A stretch of DNA of 64,000 bases from a virus, in IMG/VR virus record IMGVR_UViG_3300042563_002067, positions 95,913 through 159,912 of that record, one strand, 5' to 3'. The notes below the pieces were generated by a model that worked only from the letters and a program-made list of their open reading frames with translations, made no database searches and was not told where the DNA came from. This document shows positions 33,237 through 42,932 of the stretch, piece by piece (positions within the stretch are counted from its first letter, which is position 1; the number at the start of each line of letters is the position of its first letter). The translations under genes and the position numbers were made by a program.

Positions 33237-33872
33237 TTAAGAGATTTTTTTTATCTTAGTAACCTTACCTTCAAATATATGTTTTCCAACTTTAAAAGAA
33301 AAGACTTCATTAGATTTTTGTTCTGATTCAGACAAAATTCCATTTTCTTGTAGAACTTCCTCTACAACTTCACGAAGCATAGATTTTAATTCATTCACAT
33401 TAAAGTTTGGTGATTGTGTCTGTTGTGGTCTTTTAGTTTGTTCGTTAACCGATTGTTTTGGTTGTTGATTCCCTTTTAAATTCATCAATCTAGATGCTTT
33501 CTCAACTAATTCGTCAGATAATACTGAACCACCACCACCCATTGAGTTTGGAACTTCTATTGGGTGTTCAATCATCAATCGTTTAATTGCGTCCGGTAAT
33601 TTTGATGACATAACTCTATCTGCCGTTAGAGGTTGTGGCATTGTTGGTGCTTTAGGTATTGATGATAAATAAGGTTGTTCTGATTGTTGAGATTCTTGTA
33701 AAAATTCTTGTGGAATATTATATTTTGCACCAACAGGTTCAAAAGATTCAACTTCAGGTGAATTATAGGAATCCATTGATGATGCCACACCACCTCTCGG
33801 TGTATTGTTATGGGCATCCATTATTTTTTTAGATACCACTAATTTTTCCATTAAACTTAATTCGTTTGTCAT
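33237..33872 (-). CDS. Unknown Gln/Pro-rich protein, possible virion component
   Basis: The 211-residue product has a mostly disordered first 150 residues (Pro, Gln, Ser, Asn; a GGGG run near residue 116) followed by a helical segment (NELKSMLREVVEEVLQENG) and a C-terminal beta-hairpin (VFSFKVGKHIFEGKVTKI). No family is recognised. It is the last of five co-directional genes that start at a late promoter, so it is probably a late or virion protein, perhaps an assembly factor or linker. Confidence 0.6.
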   Translation of the reverse strand: MTNELSLMEKLVVSKKIMDAHNNTPRGGVASSMDSYNSPEVESFEPVGAKYNIPQEFLQESQQSEQPYLSSIPKAPTMPQPLTADRVMSSKLPDAIKRLMIEHPIEVPNSMGGGGSVLSDELVEKASRLMNLKGNQQPKQSVNEQTKRPQQTQSPNFNVNELKSMLREVVEEVLQENGILSESEQKSNEVFSFKVGKHIFEGKVTKIKKIS

Positions 33873-33890
33873 AAAATTTAATTATTGTAT

Positions 33891-34280
33891 TTAGTTTTGT
33901 CCGAAGACAGCGTTTATTATAACTTTTGTCATACTTTTATCCCCGTTAAGATTATAACCGGGTTTTGGTTCTGTAAACTTTTCACCTGATGGTCTGAATG
34001 ATTGGATTTTATCAACCCTAAATAATCTCCACCCCGGTAAAGGTTGTTCCCCTTTATATCCTGTGTGAGAAGCTCCTTCACTGTCCCAAGCACGTAATAC
34101 AGGGTTTCCGGCTTTTGAGTATCCAAAACAAACAGGTTCAATATCTCGTAAACCACGTCCTCCGGGTTCATCACCGTCGTAATAAATTATTATCTTATCT
34201 TTATTTTTAATAGCGTTAACAATTGAGTCAATTGACGCTACTTCTAAAATAAGAGATTTAACTGTGTTGTAAAGTTTCAT
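33891..34280 (-). CDS. WYL-domain-like small protein
   Basis: The 129-residue product resembles a lone WYL domain (SH3-like barrel): IDSIVNAIKNKDKIIIYYDG (about residues 17-36), then RDIEPVCFGYSK, NPVLRAWDSEG and GWRLFRVDKIQSFRPSGE. WYL domains usually sit in transcription factors and sense nucleic acid or nucleotide ligands. No helix-turn-helix is present, so this is a free-standing ligand-binding-type protein. It may modulate transcription or bind nucleic acid during assembly. It overlaps the upstream gene by one base. Confidence 0.6.
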   Translation of the reverse strand: MKLYNTVKSLILEVASIDSIVNAIKNKDKIIIYYDGDEPGGRGLRDIEPVCFGYSKAGNPVLRAWDSEGASHTGYKGEQPLPGWRLFRVDKIQSFRPSGEKFTEPKPGYNLNGDKSMTKVIINAVFGQN

Positions 34281-34576
34281 TACGCACTTGGTGTTGTATA
34301 AGGTGCATTTGGTTTATACTCATTAATAACTAATTCAGAGTTTCTTTCTTGAATATCTTGAATAGCTCCCGCTTGTTGATTATAAACATCTAAAAAGTTA
34401 CCTGTTCCTTTACCTGCGGTATCACCATCGGCAATTGCGTCAGGGTTAACTGAGGAGTATTCATTTGCTGTTTTTTTAAAATCATTTTTTGGAAATAATA
34501 ATCTTCTTTGAGCCTCGGCAATTGATGACAAATCATTAGATGGTTGTTCAAAATTTAATGGTTCATTTACTGGCAT
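34280..34576 (-). CDS. Small polar protein in late block
   Basis: The 98-residue product is polar and probably largely disordered (Asn, Gln, Pro, Ser), with FLDVYNQQAGAIQDIQERNSE as the only likely helix. No family recognised. It overlaps the WYL-like gene by one base and lies 5 bp after the next upstream gene. Late expression and position suggest a minor virion or assembly role. Confidence 0.6.
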   Translation of the reverse strand: MPVNEPLNFEQPSNDLSSIAEAQRRLLFPKNDFKKTANEYSSVNPDAIADGDTAGKGTGNFLDVYNQQAGAIQDIQERNSELVINEYKPNAPYTTPSA

Positions 34577-34581
34577 AATTG

Positions 34582-35049
34582 TTATATTTTTTGTATTAAT
34601 TCGTTTATTCTTTTTAGACTCTCTGTGATAGCGGTGTCAAATTTATTAATTGATGAACTATGTTTTTGATTCGGTCTATTCATATCTTTAATCCCTTCTT
34701 TTTCGTGAGGGTTAATGTATTGATTTGGTAATACTTCCGATTTTGATTGTTTTCCGGTATTAATACTATCTCTATCTCCTTTTAGGGTATTGTTCACCCA
34801 ATCTTTAACGTAGTGTCCCCCATTTAAAATATGGGAAGTCTCATCTTGATGTCCATTGAAATTATCAAACCAATTCTTCATTCGTTTTAGTTGTTGATAA
34901 GTCACCTCACCTTTTTCACGCAAATCTTTATTACGTTTAAAACCTTCGGTAGTTTCATCAACTTCCCCAACAGCTTGATTACATTGTTCTAAATATTCAA
35001 TAACGTCTTGCGGTACCGTATATGTCTTTCCGTATAAATCACTATTCAT
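34582..35049 (-). CDS. Unknown helical protein in late block
   Basis: The 155-residue product contains a conserved-looking start (YTVPQDVIEYLEQCNQAVGE), a basic central stretch (FKRNKDLREKGEVTYQQLKRMKNWF begins near residue 38) and a C-terminal amphipathic helix (FDTAITESLKRINELIQKI). The N-terminal part is similar in style to small internal head or core proteins. No named family. It overlaps the upstream gene by 8 bp. Confidence 0.6.
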   Translation of the reverse strand: MNSDLYGKTYTVPQDVIEYLEQCNQAVGEVDETTEGFKRNKDLREKGEVTYQQLKRMKNWFDNFNGHQDETSHILNGGHYVKDWVNNTLKGDRDSINTGKQSKSEVLPNQYINPHEKEGIKDMNRPNQKHSSSINKFDTAITESLKRINELIQKI

Positions 35050-35875
35050 CTGAAGATTTTAACGCTTTTATCAGAGTATTGATACTAATACCTTCTTTAT
35101 CTGCAATATTTTTAATTACTTGTAAATTTTTCTTTAATATTTTACTAACACCGGTGTTTTTAATAACATCAGAAGAATCTTTTGATTTTTTGGTTAAAAT
35201 ATCCTCAACCATTTTCTTCATCATTTTTTTCTGTTGTTCTTCTATGGTATCCTTTTCTGATAATCTTTGTCTTAATTCACCGTCTTCTTTTTTTGCCTTT
35301 GGTAGTTTACCAAATTCTTTAGCTCTTTCGATTGCGTTCTCAACACCCATTTCTTCAAGAGTTTTGACGGTATCTTTAAAGTCCATATCTTTTGTTTCTT
35401 CATATCCAAAAGCTTCTGAATAATCAACTTCATTAATTACTTCATCTGAACCTTCTTTACTTTCACCATAATAAACACGATAACCTCTTGTTAATGGGTC
35501 GTTTGTCGCTCTTGACATTGCAATGGTTTGGTCCATAGTTTTGTGTGGAGTTAACACTTGACTAAGATTTGGTATTCTTGAACCTAACATATTACCGTCC
35601 TCATCAACAAATTCGTCAATTTCTTCTTTGGGTTTAATTCCTTTAAGTTTTTTATCTAAAGCTTTTTTAGAAACTTTTGATTTTGTTTTTAACGCTGAAG
35701 AAACCACACCTTTAACTTTTTTTTCGTCTTTTTTATCGAACTCAAGTTTATCGTCAGACTTTCTTGATTCCGTTAAAGTGTCCGCCACATTATAATAAAG
35801 GGATATTTTGTTACCTCTATCTTTAATGTAGAAGTAACAATTGTTCCCAAAATATTCGGTATTAAAATTAATCAT
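35042..35875 (-). CDS. Unknown charged protein, first gene of a late block
   Basis: The 277-residue product starts with a beta-rich segment (NTEYFGNNCYFYIKDRGNKI), continues with a Lys/Asp-rich linker (residues about 40-85), then HKTMDQTIAMSRATNDPL, and ends in a long helical region (about 195-277) with coiled-coil character. It may be a virion or assembly protein. A late element stands 10 bp upstream, back to back with the late element of the giant fibre gene. Confidence 0.6.
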   Translation of the reverse strand: MINFNTEYFGNNCYFYIKDRGNKISLYYNVADTLTESRKSDDKLEFDKKDEKKVKGVVSSALKTKSKVSKKALDKKLKGIKPKEEIDEFVDEDGNMLGSRIPNLSQVLTPHKTMDQTIAMSRATNDPLTRGYRVYYGESKEGSDEVINEVDYSEAFGYEETKDMDFKDTVKTLEEMGVENAIERAKEFGKLPKAKKEDGELRQRLSEKDTIEEQQKKMMKKMVEDILTKKSKDSSDVIKNTGVSKILKKNLQVIKNIADKEGISINTLIKALKSSDE

Positions 35876-35885
35876 ATCAACTTTT

Positions 35886-35897
35886 TATATATAAATA
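35886..35897 (-). promoter_or_regulatory. Putative late promoter TATTTATATATA
   Basis: Minus-strand copy of the recurrent element, 10 bp before the ATG at 35875. It is one half of a divergent promoter pair. Confidence 0.6.
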
Positions 35898-35910
35898 CTT
35901 CGTTTCTGAC

Positions 35911-35922
35911 TATTTATCATAA
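35911..35922 (+). promoter_or_regulatory. Putative late promoter TATTTATCATAA
   Basis: Plus-strand copy of the recurrent element, 8 bp before the GTG at 35931. It is the other half of the divergent promoter pair. Confidence 0.55.
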
Positions 35923-35930
35923 AAAAGATT

Positions 35931-38900
35931 GTGAGTCAAAATATAAATCAATTTCCGAAACCAAATTGGGGTGTAAAATTAGCGTTAGACGTTAGTGATA
36001 TATCATTATCTACTGATGAAAGAAACTATAAAGAAGAGGTTGTTTTTTCCCCTTATTTAATTGCCGAGACATATGGTAATAAATTACCTATTAATTTTGA
36101 TATTAATAACCCAATTTCTGCACAACAAATTGATTTATACTATAAAAACTATAACTTCAATAATCTTTTTGTTTCTAAAAACTATTACAACCCTGATAAT
36201 GTTGATTTATTTTGTTTAACCGCTAATACATCTTGTGATATTGGTTTAACCGGGATTGACAATGGGTTGGTGGAATCAATGACGGGACAGTCAATCACAT
36301 TTACAAACGGTATTAATGATTACACCAAATTCAATAGATTGTCTTTTGATAGACGATTAAAGTTATTTCAAGTTACAGGATACACTAGTTCTAATGTTAG
36401 ATTCTCAGGTTTTAATGACACAATATTATATGAGGTTGTTAGTAAAAATGATAGTGTAGGTAGATACCACGAACTTTATGGTGGATTCTATCAAGGGTTC
36501 TATAGATTATTTGGTTATGACTATAACATTTTTCCTGAAAGAATGAATAAAGGATGGTCGGTTGAAATGTTGTTAAAACCAAGATTAATTAACGAATATA
36601 CTCCATCGTTAGGTGAAACAACCTTAAATGAGATTTACCCAAACAACAAAGATATATTCTTTTACTTTGGGGCTCGTGCTGAAAATAAATTCTATCATTA
36701 CGCCGACGGACACCCAAGATGTTTTACCGGTTACACTAGAGTTACCTCAGAGGTCACAGGTTTAACAACTTGTGCTTGTTGTAATAATTCTGTTGTTAAT
36801 AGTAGATGTATCTATGTTTATCCACCTAGACCAACTAAAGCGGATTGTGATGGTTGTATTAGTTGTGGTTGGGAATATAAAATACACGATTGTCCATTAC
36901 CTACACCAACACCAACTCCAACACCAACTCCGATACCGGTCCCTTCAAATTGCGAACCAATCACGGCTTGTACTGCGGGATGTACTTGTGTACAATGTAT
37001 ATCTTGTAACGATTGTCAAACTTGTGATAATTGTAATGTAACTCCGGGTTCAGTTGAGAATACTTGTGAGAGTGACCCATTGTTTGATTCAATGTCAAAC
37101 GCATTATCATTTAAATTATGTGGTGACCCACATAACCCTCAAATTGGTGTTAGATTACTAAGATTTACCGGAGGATGTGAGACTAGTGGAAGTTGTTCAA
37201 CAACAGGAATTACTTACACAACAGGATACACTATAGACAATTATTGTACACCACCAATTTATCCTTATTGTTTAGAAGTTAATCCAAGTTATTTAGATAT
37301 GGAACATTGGTTTCATATTACAGCCGTTTGGGAGAGATATACTTGGTTAGACACTTGTGACTTATGGTATAGAGGGGGTATTGGAGATATCACGGAGAAA
37401 AAATATTTAGATGGATTAGCAAATAACTCAAAAGAGTTAATCACTGTTCCATATACACAAACTTGTGGGACTGACCCACAACAAATTGATTTGGTTAATC
37501 TAAATGAGAAATGGTTGATTGATAAGGATTTTAGAAAAGGAAGATTAAAAATATACATTAATGGAAGAATATTCCACACATTTCAAGATATTGAGGAAAT
37601 TATCCCAAGAGCATTATCCACAGATAAGGAAAAACAAGTCGGTGTTCCTTATAATATTTCGTGGGGTGGTGGAACCCAAGGTTTAAGAGAAAATTTAACT
37701 TTCTCGGCAATTACCGGAACAACTTATATCCAAGACCCGGAATGTTTACCAACTAACGATTTGTTAGGAACAACGTTTAGTGGATTAACGACTGATATAT
37801 TATTAGAACAAAATTTTGGTGGAACATTTGATGGGGGTATATCTCAATTCAGAATGTATGTGGAGCCATTATCATCAGACGAAGTTAAACATAATTTTAA
37901 ATTATTAAAAGATACGTTTGATATGTTTAATCCTGATTGCCCTGATTGTGGTGAAAATTTCTGTCCGGTTGATGATTTTACATATGTGATTAATGGTCCT
38001 ACTCCAACACCTACCAATACTCAAACACCAACACCCACATCAGAACCATTAAATTTAACCCTTTTCGTGGAATATACACCGGGTTCTATAATTGCGTATT
38101 ATAGATTAGTATTGAACCGTTCATATAGTGAAGAAATAAATGTTACTTTTGAAAATGTTCTAAATGTCTATAGTGGGACTCCGATTACAATATTTACTGG
38201 TGTTACGGTTAGTTTAGGGGATTTATCAGGACAAACTATTGTTACAATAAATGAAGATTATAACAACTATAATGGGGAACCATTTTTTAGTCAATTATCG
38301 GGAACTCCGAATGGAAGTACGTGGGAAATAATTTTAATCCAACCAACACCAACCCCAACACCAACTAATACCGTAACTCCAACTAATACCATAACACCAA
38401 CTAATACCGTAACTCCAACTAATACCATAACACCAACACAAACCTTAACTCCGACTAATACCATAACACCAACACAAACCTTAACTCCGACTAATACTCC
38501 AACTGAAACACCAACTCAAACCTTAACTGAAACTCCGACAAACACTCCAACTCCGACTATTACAGAAACTCCAACTAATACTCCAACAAATACCTTAACA
38601 CCAACTCCGACCCCTACACCAATTATACCATTAGTTTTAATACAAGGTTTATTTTCTTATGAAGGTTGCATACCTTGTGAGACTTCTTGTTTATTAGGTT
38701 TAATTACTTTATATACAGAACAATCGTGTGTTGATTTTATTACTGTTGGATGTCACTTGTATCTTGATTCAGAAGGAACAGAAAATGCTGAGAAAGGATA
38801 TTACAATAGATGGGATGGAACACCAGGACTATTGTATATCGATAAGGAAGGGTTAGTATTAAATATAGATGTATGCCCACAACCTACACCAACACCTACT

Positions 38901-41849
38901 TTGACATCAACCTCAACACCTACTCCAACACCACCATCTTTAGTTACAATTAATCTATCTTCGTGGGGGCTTGGTACTCCTTGTACACCATCTGTTCTTC
39001 CTACACCTATTACTTCCTACACCTCTGCAGCATGTTTAGCTGCAATAACAGTAGGATGTATAATATATACAAATAATAGAGGAGCACTCCTTTCTCAAGG
39101 ATATTATAACTTTTATGATGGTTATTTTTATGTAAACAATATAGGAGAAGTGGTAAATATTAATGTTTGCCCACAACCAAACCCAACACCAACAATGACT
39201 CAAACACCAACTGAAACTCCAACAAATACACCTACTCAAACACCAACTAACACAGAAACACCTACGCAAACTCCGACACAAACCCCAACACCAACTAATA
39301 CAGAAACACCAACAAATACACCAACTGAAACCCCAACAAATACACCAACACCAACAACAACATTAACTGAAACACCGACTCAAACACCTACACCAACACA
39401 AACAGTAACCCCATCATCAACACCACCACCACCATTTGTTTCTGTTTGGAGAACAACATCCGCTTCAGAATCAATAATATTACCTTATTCATCTTTAGGA
39501 ACATATTCAGGAACTATAGATTGGGGGGACGGAAGTACCTCAGCAAACACAAATGCAAATAAAACTCACACATATACAACACCGGGATACTATACTGTGA
39601 CTATATATGGTTTAATTAATAAATTTAGTTTCGGTAATTACTTTGGAAGTTATGGTAATATTTACGAAATATTACAGTGGGGACCTTATTTTAATTTAGG
39701 TGTTGGAACCACTAGTCAATTTAGTAATTGTAGTAATTTGTCATTAACAAATGTTAGTGATACATTAAATTTAAGTGGTATAACAAGTTTACAAGGAATG
39801 TTTACTAGTTGTAACAATTTATCAACAATAAATAATGTAAATAATTGGAATGTTTCTGGTATTACAAGTATGTATGGTATGTTTTTTAACACTCAATTTA
39901 ATAGTGATATTAGTGGTTGGAACGTTTCAAATGTAACAACTATGGAGCGAATGTTTTCAAGTTCTAATGGACCATTTAATCAACCAATCGCTAATTGGGA
40001 TATTTCAAAAGTTCAAAGTATGCGTTCAATGTTTCAAAATAGTCAGTTTAACCAACCTATTGGAAATTGGAACGTTTCAGGTGTAACCGATATGCAAAAT
40101 ATGTTTGATGGTAGTCAATTTAACCAACCATTATCCGGATGGAATATTTCAAATGTTAATTTACAACAAATATTTAAAGGGTCACAATTTAATCAGCCAA
40201 TAGGAAATTGGGACATTTCAAAAGTTATTAGTGTACAGGGTATGTTTGATAGTGGTACATTTAACCAACCAATTGAGAATTGGAATATGTCCGGTATAAC
40301 TAGTATTAGTGCGATGTTTAATGGTAACACCTCATTTAATCAATCATTATCGGGATGGAATGTTTCAAATGTAACAAGTATGTTTTTTACGTTTGGTAAT
40401 TCAATATTTAACCAACCTATTGGAAATTGGAATGTATCAAAGGTTACTAATATGGTAGCAGCGTTTCAAGATTCACAATTTAATCAACCATTGTCAGGAT
40501 GGAATGTTTCAAAAGTTGTTTCCACTCAACAAATGTTTTATGGGTCACAATTTAATCAACCTATAAATAATTGGAATGTTTCGGGTGTTACTAATATGAG
40601 AGCTATGTTTCAAAATTCACAATTTAACCAAGATATCTCGAGTTGGAATGTTTCAAAAGTTGATAATATGTACCAAATGTTTAGTGATTCACAATTTAAC
40701 CAAGATATTGGAAATTGGAATATTTCAGGTGTAACCGATTTTACTAATTTTATGTTAGGAAAAACACCAGCAACATTCTCGACAACAAATTTAGATTCTA
40801 TTTATAATGGATGGTCCACAAAAAACCCAAAAACAGGAGTAACAATTAATTTTGGTTCAGCCAATTATACATCAACAGGTTCCTCAGGAAAAGCTATCCT
40901 TACAGGTTCAACCGGAAGTGGAGGTTATGCTTGGACAATAACAGATGGTGGTATATTTATTGTTCCAACACCAACACCAACTAATACGGAAACCCCTACA
41001 CCAACACCAACTAATACGGAAACCCCTACACCAACACCAACATTAACTGAAACACCGACTCAAACACCAACAACAACATTAACCAACACACCTACACCAA
41101 CACAAACACCTACACCAACATCGGCTTCAACACCGACTGTTTTTTCAGCATTTACTGATGATTATAATAGAGCCACATTATCTCCGGGTGGAACACCATC
41201 TTTAGTTTATACAAACACAAATACTGGTACGGGTAATGCAACAATATCGGCATCAACTTATGTAAATATTGCAAACGGTGGTACTGCGGGACAGTCATAT
41301 ACCACAGTACCTCTTTCAGGATTTGGTTCACCATTTAACCCAACATTGTCGAGTAATAGTGGAACACTTGAATGGTCGTTTAATTTAAGAACAAATAGAA
41401 ACTCCATATTCTCAGGATTTCTTGCGTCGTCATACGGAGGAGCAGTTGTATTAGCAAGTACAACAACTAACCTTCAAAATGCCGGTAACGGATACGCATT
41501 AGTTTATGGTAGTGGGGGAACAAGAAACTGGAGATTTGTTAGATATACCGGTGGTTTAGCGGGAACACAAACCACCATAATTACGGGAGGTGTTTTCGCG
41601 GCAAACACTAATTATGTTAGTGCGAGAATTGTATACGCTCCGGCAACAAATACTTGGACATATTATTTTAGAGATGATGGTGCTGTTGCTTGGGGTGACC
41701 CAACAACTGTAAGTACGTTAATTGGTAGTGTGGTTGATAGTACGTATACCTCATCATTAATGAGTTCATTTGGTGTGTTCTTTAACTATTCAACAGGGGC
41801 AAATCAAAATTTACAATTTGATAATTTAAGGGTATTAATAACAGGTTAA
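35931..41849 (+). CDS. Giant fibre/adhesin with Pro-Thr linkers, PKD-like and BspA-type repeats
   Basis: The start is GTG at 35931, as it follows a late element and begins a conserved-looking N terminus (MSQNINQFPKPNWGVKL). The 1972-residue product contains, in order: a beta-rich virion part with a laminin-G-like region and Cys-rich stretch (about 280-380); Pro-Thr linkers; two copies of an about 85-residue domain each ending in DVCPQP or NVCPQP; a PKD-like domain with IDWGDGST (about 1170-1225); about 13 BspA/DUF285-type 24-residue repeats (FNQPIGNWNVS type, about 1300-1610); another Pro-Thr linker; and a C-terminal module (about 1738-1972) also present in the protein at 42933. It probably recognises the host surface. 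Confidence 0.8.
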   Translation: MSQNINQFPKPNWGVKLALDVSDISLSTDERNYKEEVVFSPYLIAETYGNKLPINFDINNPISAQQIDLYYKNYNFNNLFVSKNYYNPDNVDLFCLTANTSCDIGLTGIDNGLVESMTGQSITFTNGINDYTKFNRLSFDRRLKLFQVTGYTSSNVRFSGFNDTILYEVVSKNDSVGRYHELYGGFYQGFYRLFGYDYNIFPERMNKGWSVEMLLKPRLINEYTPSLGETTLNEIYPNNKDIFFYFGARAENKFYHYADGHPRCFTGYTRVTSEVTGLTTCACCNNSVVNSRCIYVYPPRPTKADCDGCISCGWEYKIHDCPLPTPTPTPTPTPIPVPSNCEPITACTAGCTCVQCISCNDCQTCDNCNVTPGSVENTCESDPLFDSMSNALSFKLCGDPHNPQIGVRLLRFTGGCETSGSCSTTGITYTTGYTIDNYCTPPIYPYCLEVNPSYLDMEHWFHITAVWERYTWLDTCDLWYRGGIGDITEKKYLDGLANNSKELITVPYTQTCGTDPQQIDLVNLNEKWLIDKDFRKGRLKIYINGRIFHTFQDIEEIIPRALSTDKEKQVGVPYNISWGGGTQGLRENLTFSAITGTTYIQDPECLPTNDLLGTTFSGLTTDILLEQNFGGTFDGGISQFRMYVEPLSSDEVKHNFKLLKDTFDMFNPDCPDCGENFCPVDDFTYVINGPTPTPTNTQTPTPTSEPLNLTLFVEYTPGSIIAYYRLVLNRSYSEEINVTFENVLNVYSGTPITIFTGVTVSLGDLSGQTIVTINEDYNNYNGEPFFSQLSGTPNGSTWEIILIQPTPTPTPTNTVTPTNTITPTNTVTPTNTITPTQTLTPTNTITPTQTLTPTNTPTETPTQTLTETPTNTPTPTITETPTNTPTNTLTPTPTPTPIIPLVLIQGLFSYEGCIPCETSCLLGLITLYTEQSCVDFITVGCHLYLDSEGTENAEKGYYNRWDGTPGLLYIDKEGLVLNIDVCPQPTPTPTLTSTSTPTPTPPSLVTINLSSWGLGTPCTPSVLPTPITSYTSAACLAAITVGCIIYTNNRGALLSQGYYNFYDGYFYVNNIGEVVNINVCPQPNPTPTMTQTPTETPTNTPTQTPTNTETPTQTPTQTPTPTNTETPTNTPTETPTNTPTPTTTLTETPTQTPTPTQTVTPSSTPPPPFVSVWRTTSASESIILPYSSLGTYSGTIDWGDGSTSANTNANKTHTYTTPGYYTVTIYGLINKFSFGNYFGSYGNIYEILQWGPYFNLGVGTTSQFSNCSNLSLTNVSDTLNLSGITSLQGMFTSCNNLSTINNVNNWNVSGITSMYGMFFNTQFNSDISGWNVSNVTTMERMFSSSNGPFNQPIANWDISKVQSMRSMFQNSQFNQPIGNWNVSGVTDMQNMFDGSQFNQPLSGWNISNVNLQQIFKGSQFNQPIGNWDISKVISVQGMFDSGTFNQPIENWNMSGITSISAMFNGNTSFNQSLSGWNVSNVTSMFFTFGNSIFNQPIGNWNVSKVTNMVAAFQDSQFNQPLSGWNVSKVVSTQQMFYGSQFNQPINNWNVSGVTNMRAMFQNSQFNQDISSWNVSKVDNMYQMFSDSQFNQDIGNWNISGVTDFTNFMLGKTPATFSTTNLDSIYNGWSTKNPKTGVTINFGSANYTSTGSSGKAILTGSTGSGGYAWTITDGGIFIVPTPTPTNTETPTPTPTNTETPTPTPTLTETPTQTPTTTLTNTPTPTQTPTPTSASTPTVFSAFTDDYNRATLSPGGTPSLVYTNTNTGTGNATISASTYVNIANGGTAGQSYTTVPLSGFGSPFNPTLSSNSGTLEWSFNLRTNRNSIFSGFLASSYGGAVVLASTTTNLQNAGNGYALVYGSGGTRNWRFVRYTGGLAGTQTTIITGGVFAANTNYVSARIVYAPATNTWTYYFRDDGAVAWGDPTTVSTLIGSVVDSTYTSSLMSSFGVFFNYSTGANQNLQFDNLRVLITG
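38340..38630 (+). repeat. Pro-Thr low-complexity linker (PTPTNT / PTQTLT type)
   Basis: Degenerate 6-, 9- and 12-base repeats (CCAACT, AATACC, ACACCA) encoding a Pro-Thr-Asn/Glu/Gln linker. Similar tracts occur at about 36900-36945, 38880-38935, 39175-39430, 40965-41130, 42085-42370 and 48240-48345. Codon usage varies within the tract, which argues for selection on the protein sequence. Confidence 0.8.
39175..39430 (+). repeat. Second long Pro-Thr linker
   Basis: Repeats of ACACCAACT, ACAGAAACA and variants, encoding a long Pro-Thr-Glu-Asn linker directly ahead of the PKD-like domain. Confidence 0.8.
39840..40770 (+). repeat. BspA/DUF285-type repeats in the giant fibre protein
   Basis: About 13 units of some 24 residues (72 bp) with the core pattern FNQPIGNWNVSxVTxMxxMF. 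The DNA has diverged between units while the pattern is kept. The array ends in a conserved TTNLDSIYNGW cap also found in the protein at 47489. Confidence 0.85.
41145..41849 (+). repeat. C-terminal fibre module, copy 1
   Basis: About 235 residues beginning SAFTDDYNRATLSPGG. A second copy with mostly synonymous DNA differences lies at 45629-46325 inside a different protein. Confidence 0.85.
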
Positions 41850-41863
41850 CAAAAAAATAAAAT

Positions 41864-42931
41864 ATGTCAAATACAATAACGATACAAAGTATAAATTATA
41901 GTGGGGAGGTTGCAAATATTTTGTTTAAACCTAACGGTGTTAATGTGGTTATAAATTTAGGTAATCAAATATTACCTTATGTGTTTAATCCGTCATTATT
42001 AACACCACCTCGTAATGTATATGGTGTTTACACTATATTAGTTGAGGGGGCGGATTGTCCTGTTATTATGAATGTTCCGGTTCCTACTCCTACACCAACA
42101 CCAACACCGACTGTTACAAACACTCAAACACCGACAGCTACACCAACACTAACCCCAACTCCTTCTTTCAACCCTTGTAAAGTTCCTACACAAACACCAA
42201 CAACCACCACTACACCAACTACCACACCGACCCCAACAATAACACCTACGGAGACTTGTACGAACCCATGTGGATGTTACGCCCCAATACCACCAACACC
42301 AACACAAACACCAACCAATACACACACTCCGACAAATACACCAACACCAACATTAACACCAACTCCGGTATATTATGCTAAGTTATTTATTGAACCTGTA
42401 AGTGGGTCTGAAAGTATTGGTCAATGGATGTATGATAGTGGTTCTAATTTCTTTGGTTTTACAAACAATACACAACCAACACAAGACCAAACACAATTTA
42501 ATATTGATATGAACAAATATGTTGATTTCAGTGGTTGGACTAGTGGTGAGTTCCCACCAATAATTAGTCAAACGGTTCCTCAAATTTCAGGAGGGCTCGA
42601 TAGTTTTGGTAACCCAATAGTTGCCTATAATTTCTTAACAACCGAAGTGTTGCAAGGTTATGTTGGTGGTTTAGGGTGGTATATTTGGATTATCCCAATT
42701 TCATTAACTAATAATGGAAGACAAACAATTATTGATTTTAATGAAAGTAATGATTCTAATTTATTAACAAATATATATACTGAAGATGCAATTAACACAT
42801 ATACATTTACCTACACCGGAACAACAATTCCACAAACAACATACCGAGTTTATACAACATATCCTAACATAATATTTAACATTACCGATAACAATAATAT
42901 TTATTTTAGAGGTAATACCATAACACAATAA
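41864..42931 (+). CDS. Fibre protein with Pro-Thr linker
   Basis: The 355-residue product starts with a beta-rich domain of about 70 residues (ITIQSINYSGEVANILFKP...) that is similar to the N terminus of the protein at 55989, suggesting a common attachment module. A Pro-Thr linker with Cys residues follows (about 75-165). The C-terminal domain (165-355) is beta-rich with aromatic residues and no recognised family. It follows the giant fibre gene by 14 bp and is followed by the next gene after one base, so the three are co-transcribed. Confidence 0.7.
   Translation: MSNTITIQSINYSGEVANILFKPNGVNVVINLGNQILPYVFNPSLLTPPRNVYGVYTILVEGADCPVIMNVPVPTPTPTPTPTVTNTQTPTATPTLTPTPSFNPCKVPTQTPTTTTTPTTTPTPTITPTETCTNPCGCYAPIPPTPTQTPTNTHTPTNTPTPTLTPTPVYYAKLFIEPVSGSESIGQWMYDSGSNFFGFTNNTQPTQDQTQFNIDMNKYVDFSGWTSGEFPPIISQTVPQISGGLDSFGNPIVAYNFLTTEVLQGYVGGLGWYIWIIPISLTNNGRQTIIDFNESNDSNLLTNIYTEDAINTYTFTYTGTTIPQTTYRVYTTYPNIIFNITDNNNIYFRGNTITQ
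42085..42370 (+). repeat. Pro-Thr linker of the second fibre protein
   Basis: Degenerate repeats (CCAACA, ACACCG, ACACAA) encoding Pro-Thr-Gln/Asn units, interrupted by a Cys-rich piece (ETCTNPCGCYAP). Confidence 0.75.
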
Positions 42932-42932
42932 T

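Noticed and set aside
38340-39430. CRISPR-like short repeats
   Set aside because: The spacing is irregular, units are 6-12 bases and all are in frame, encoding Pro-Thr linkers; there are no unique spacers of constant length.
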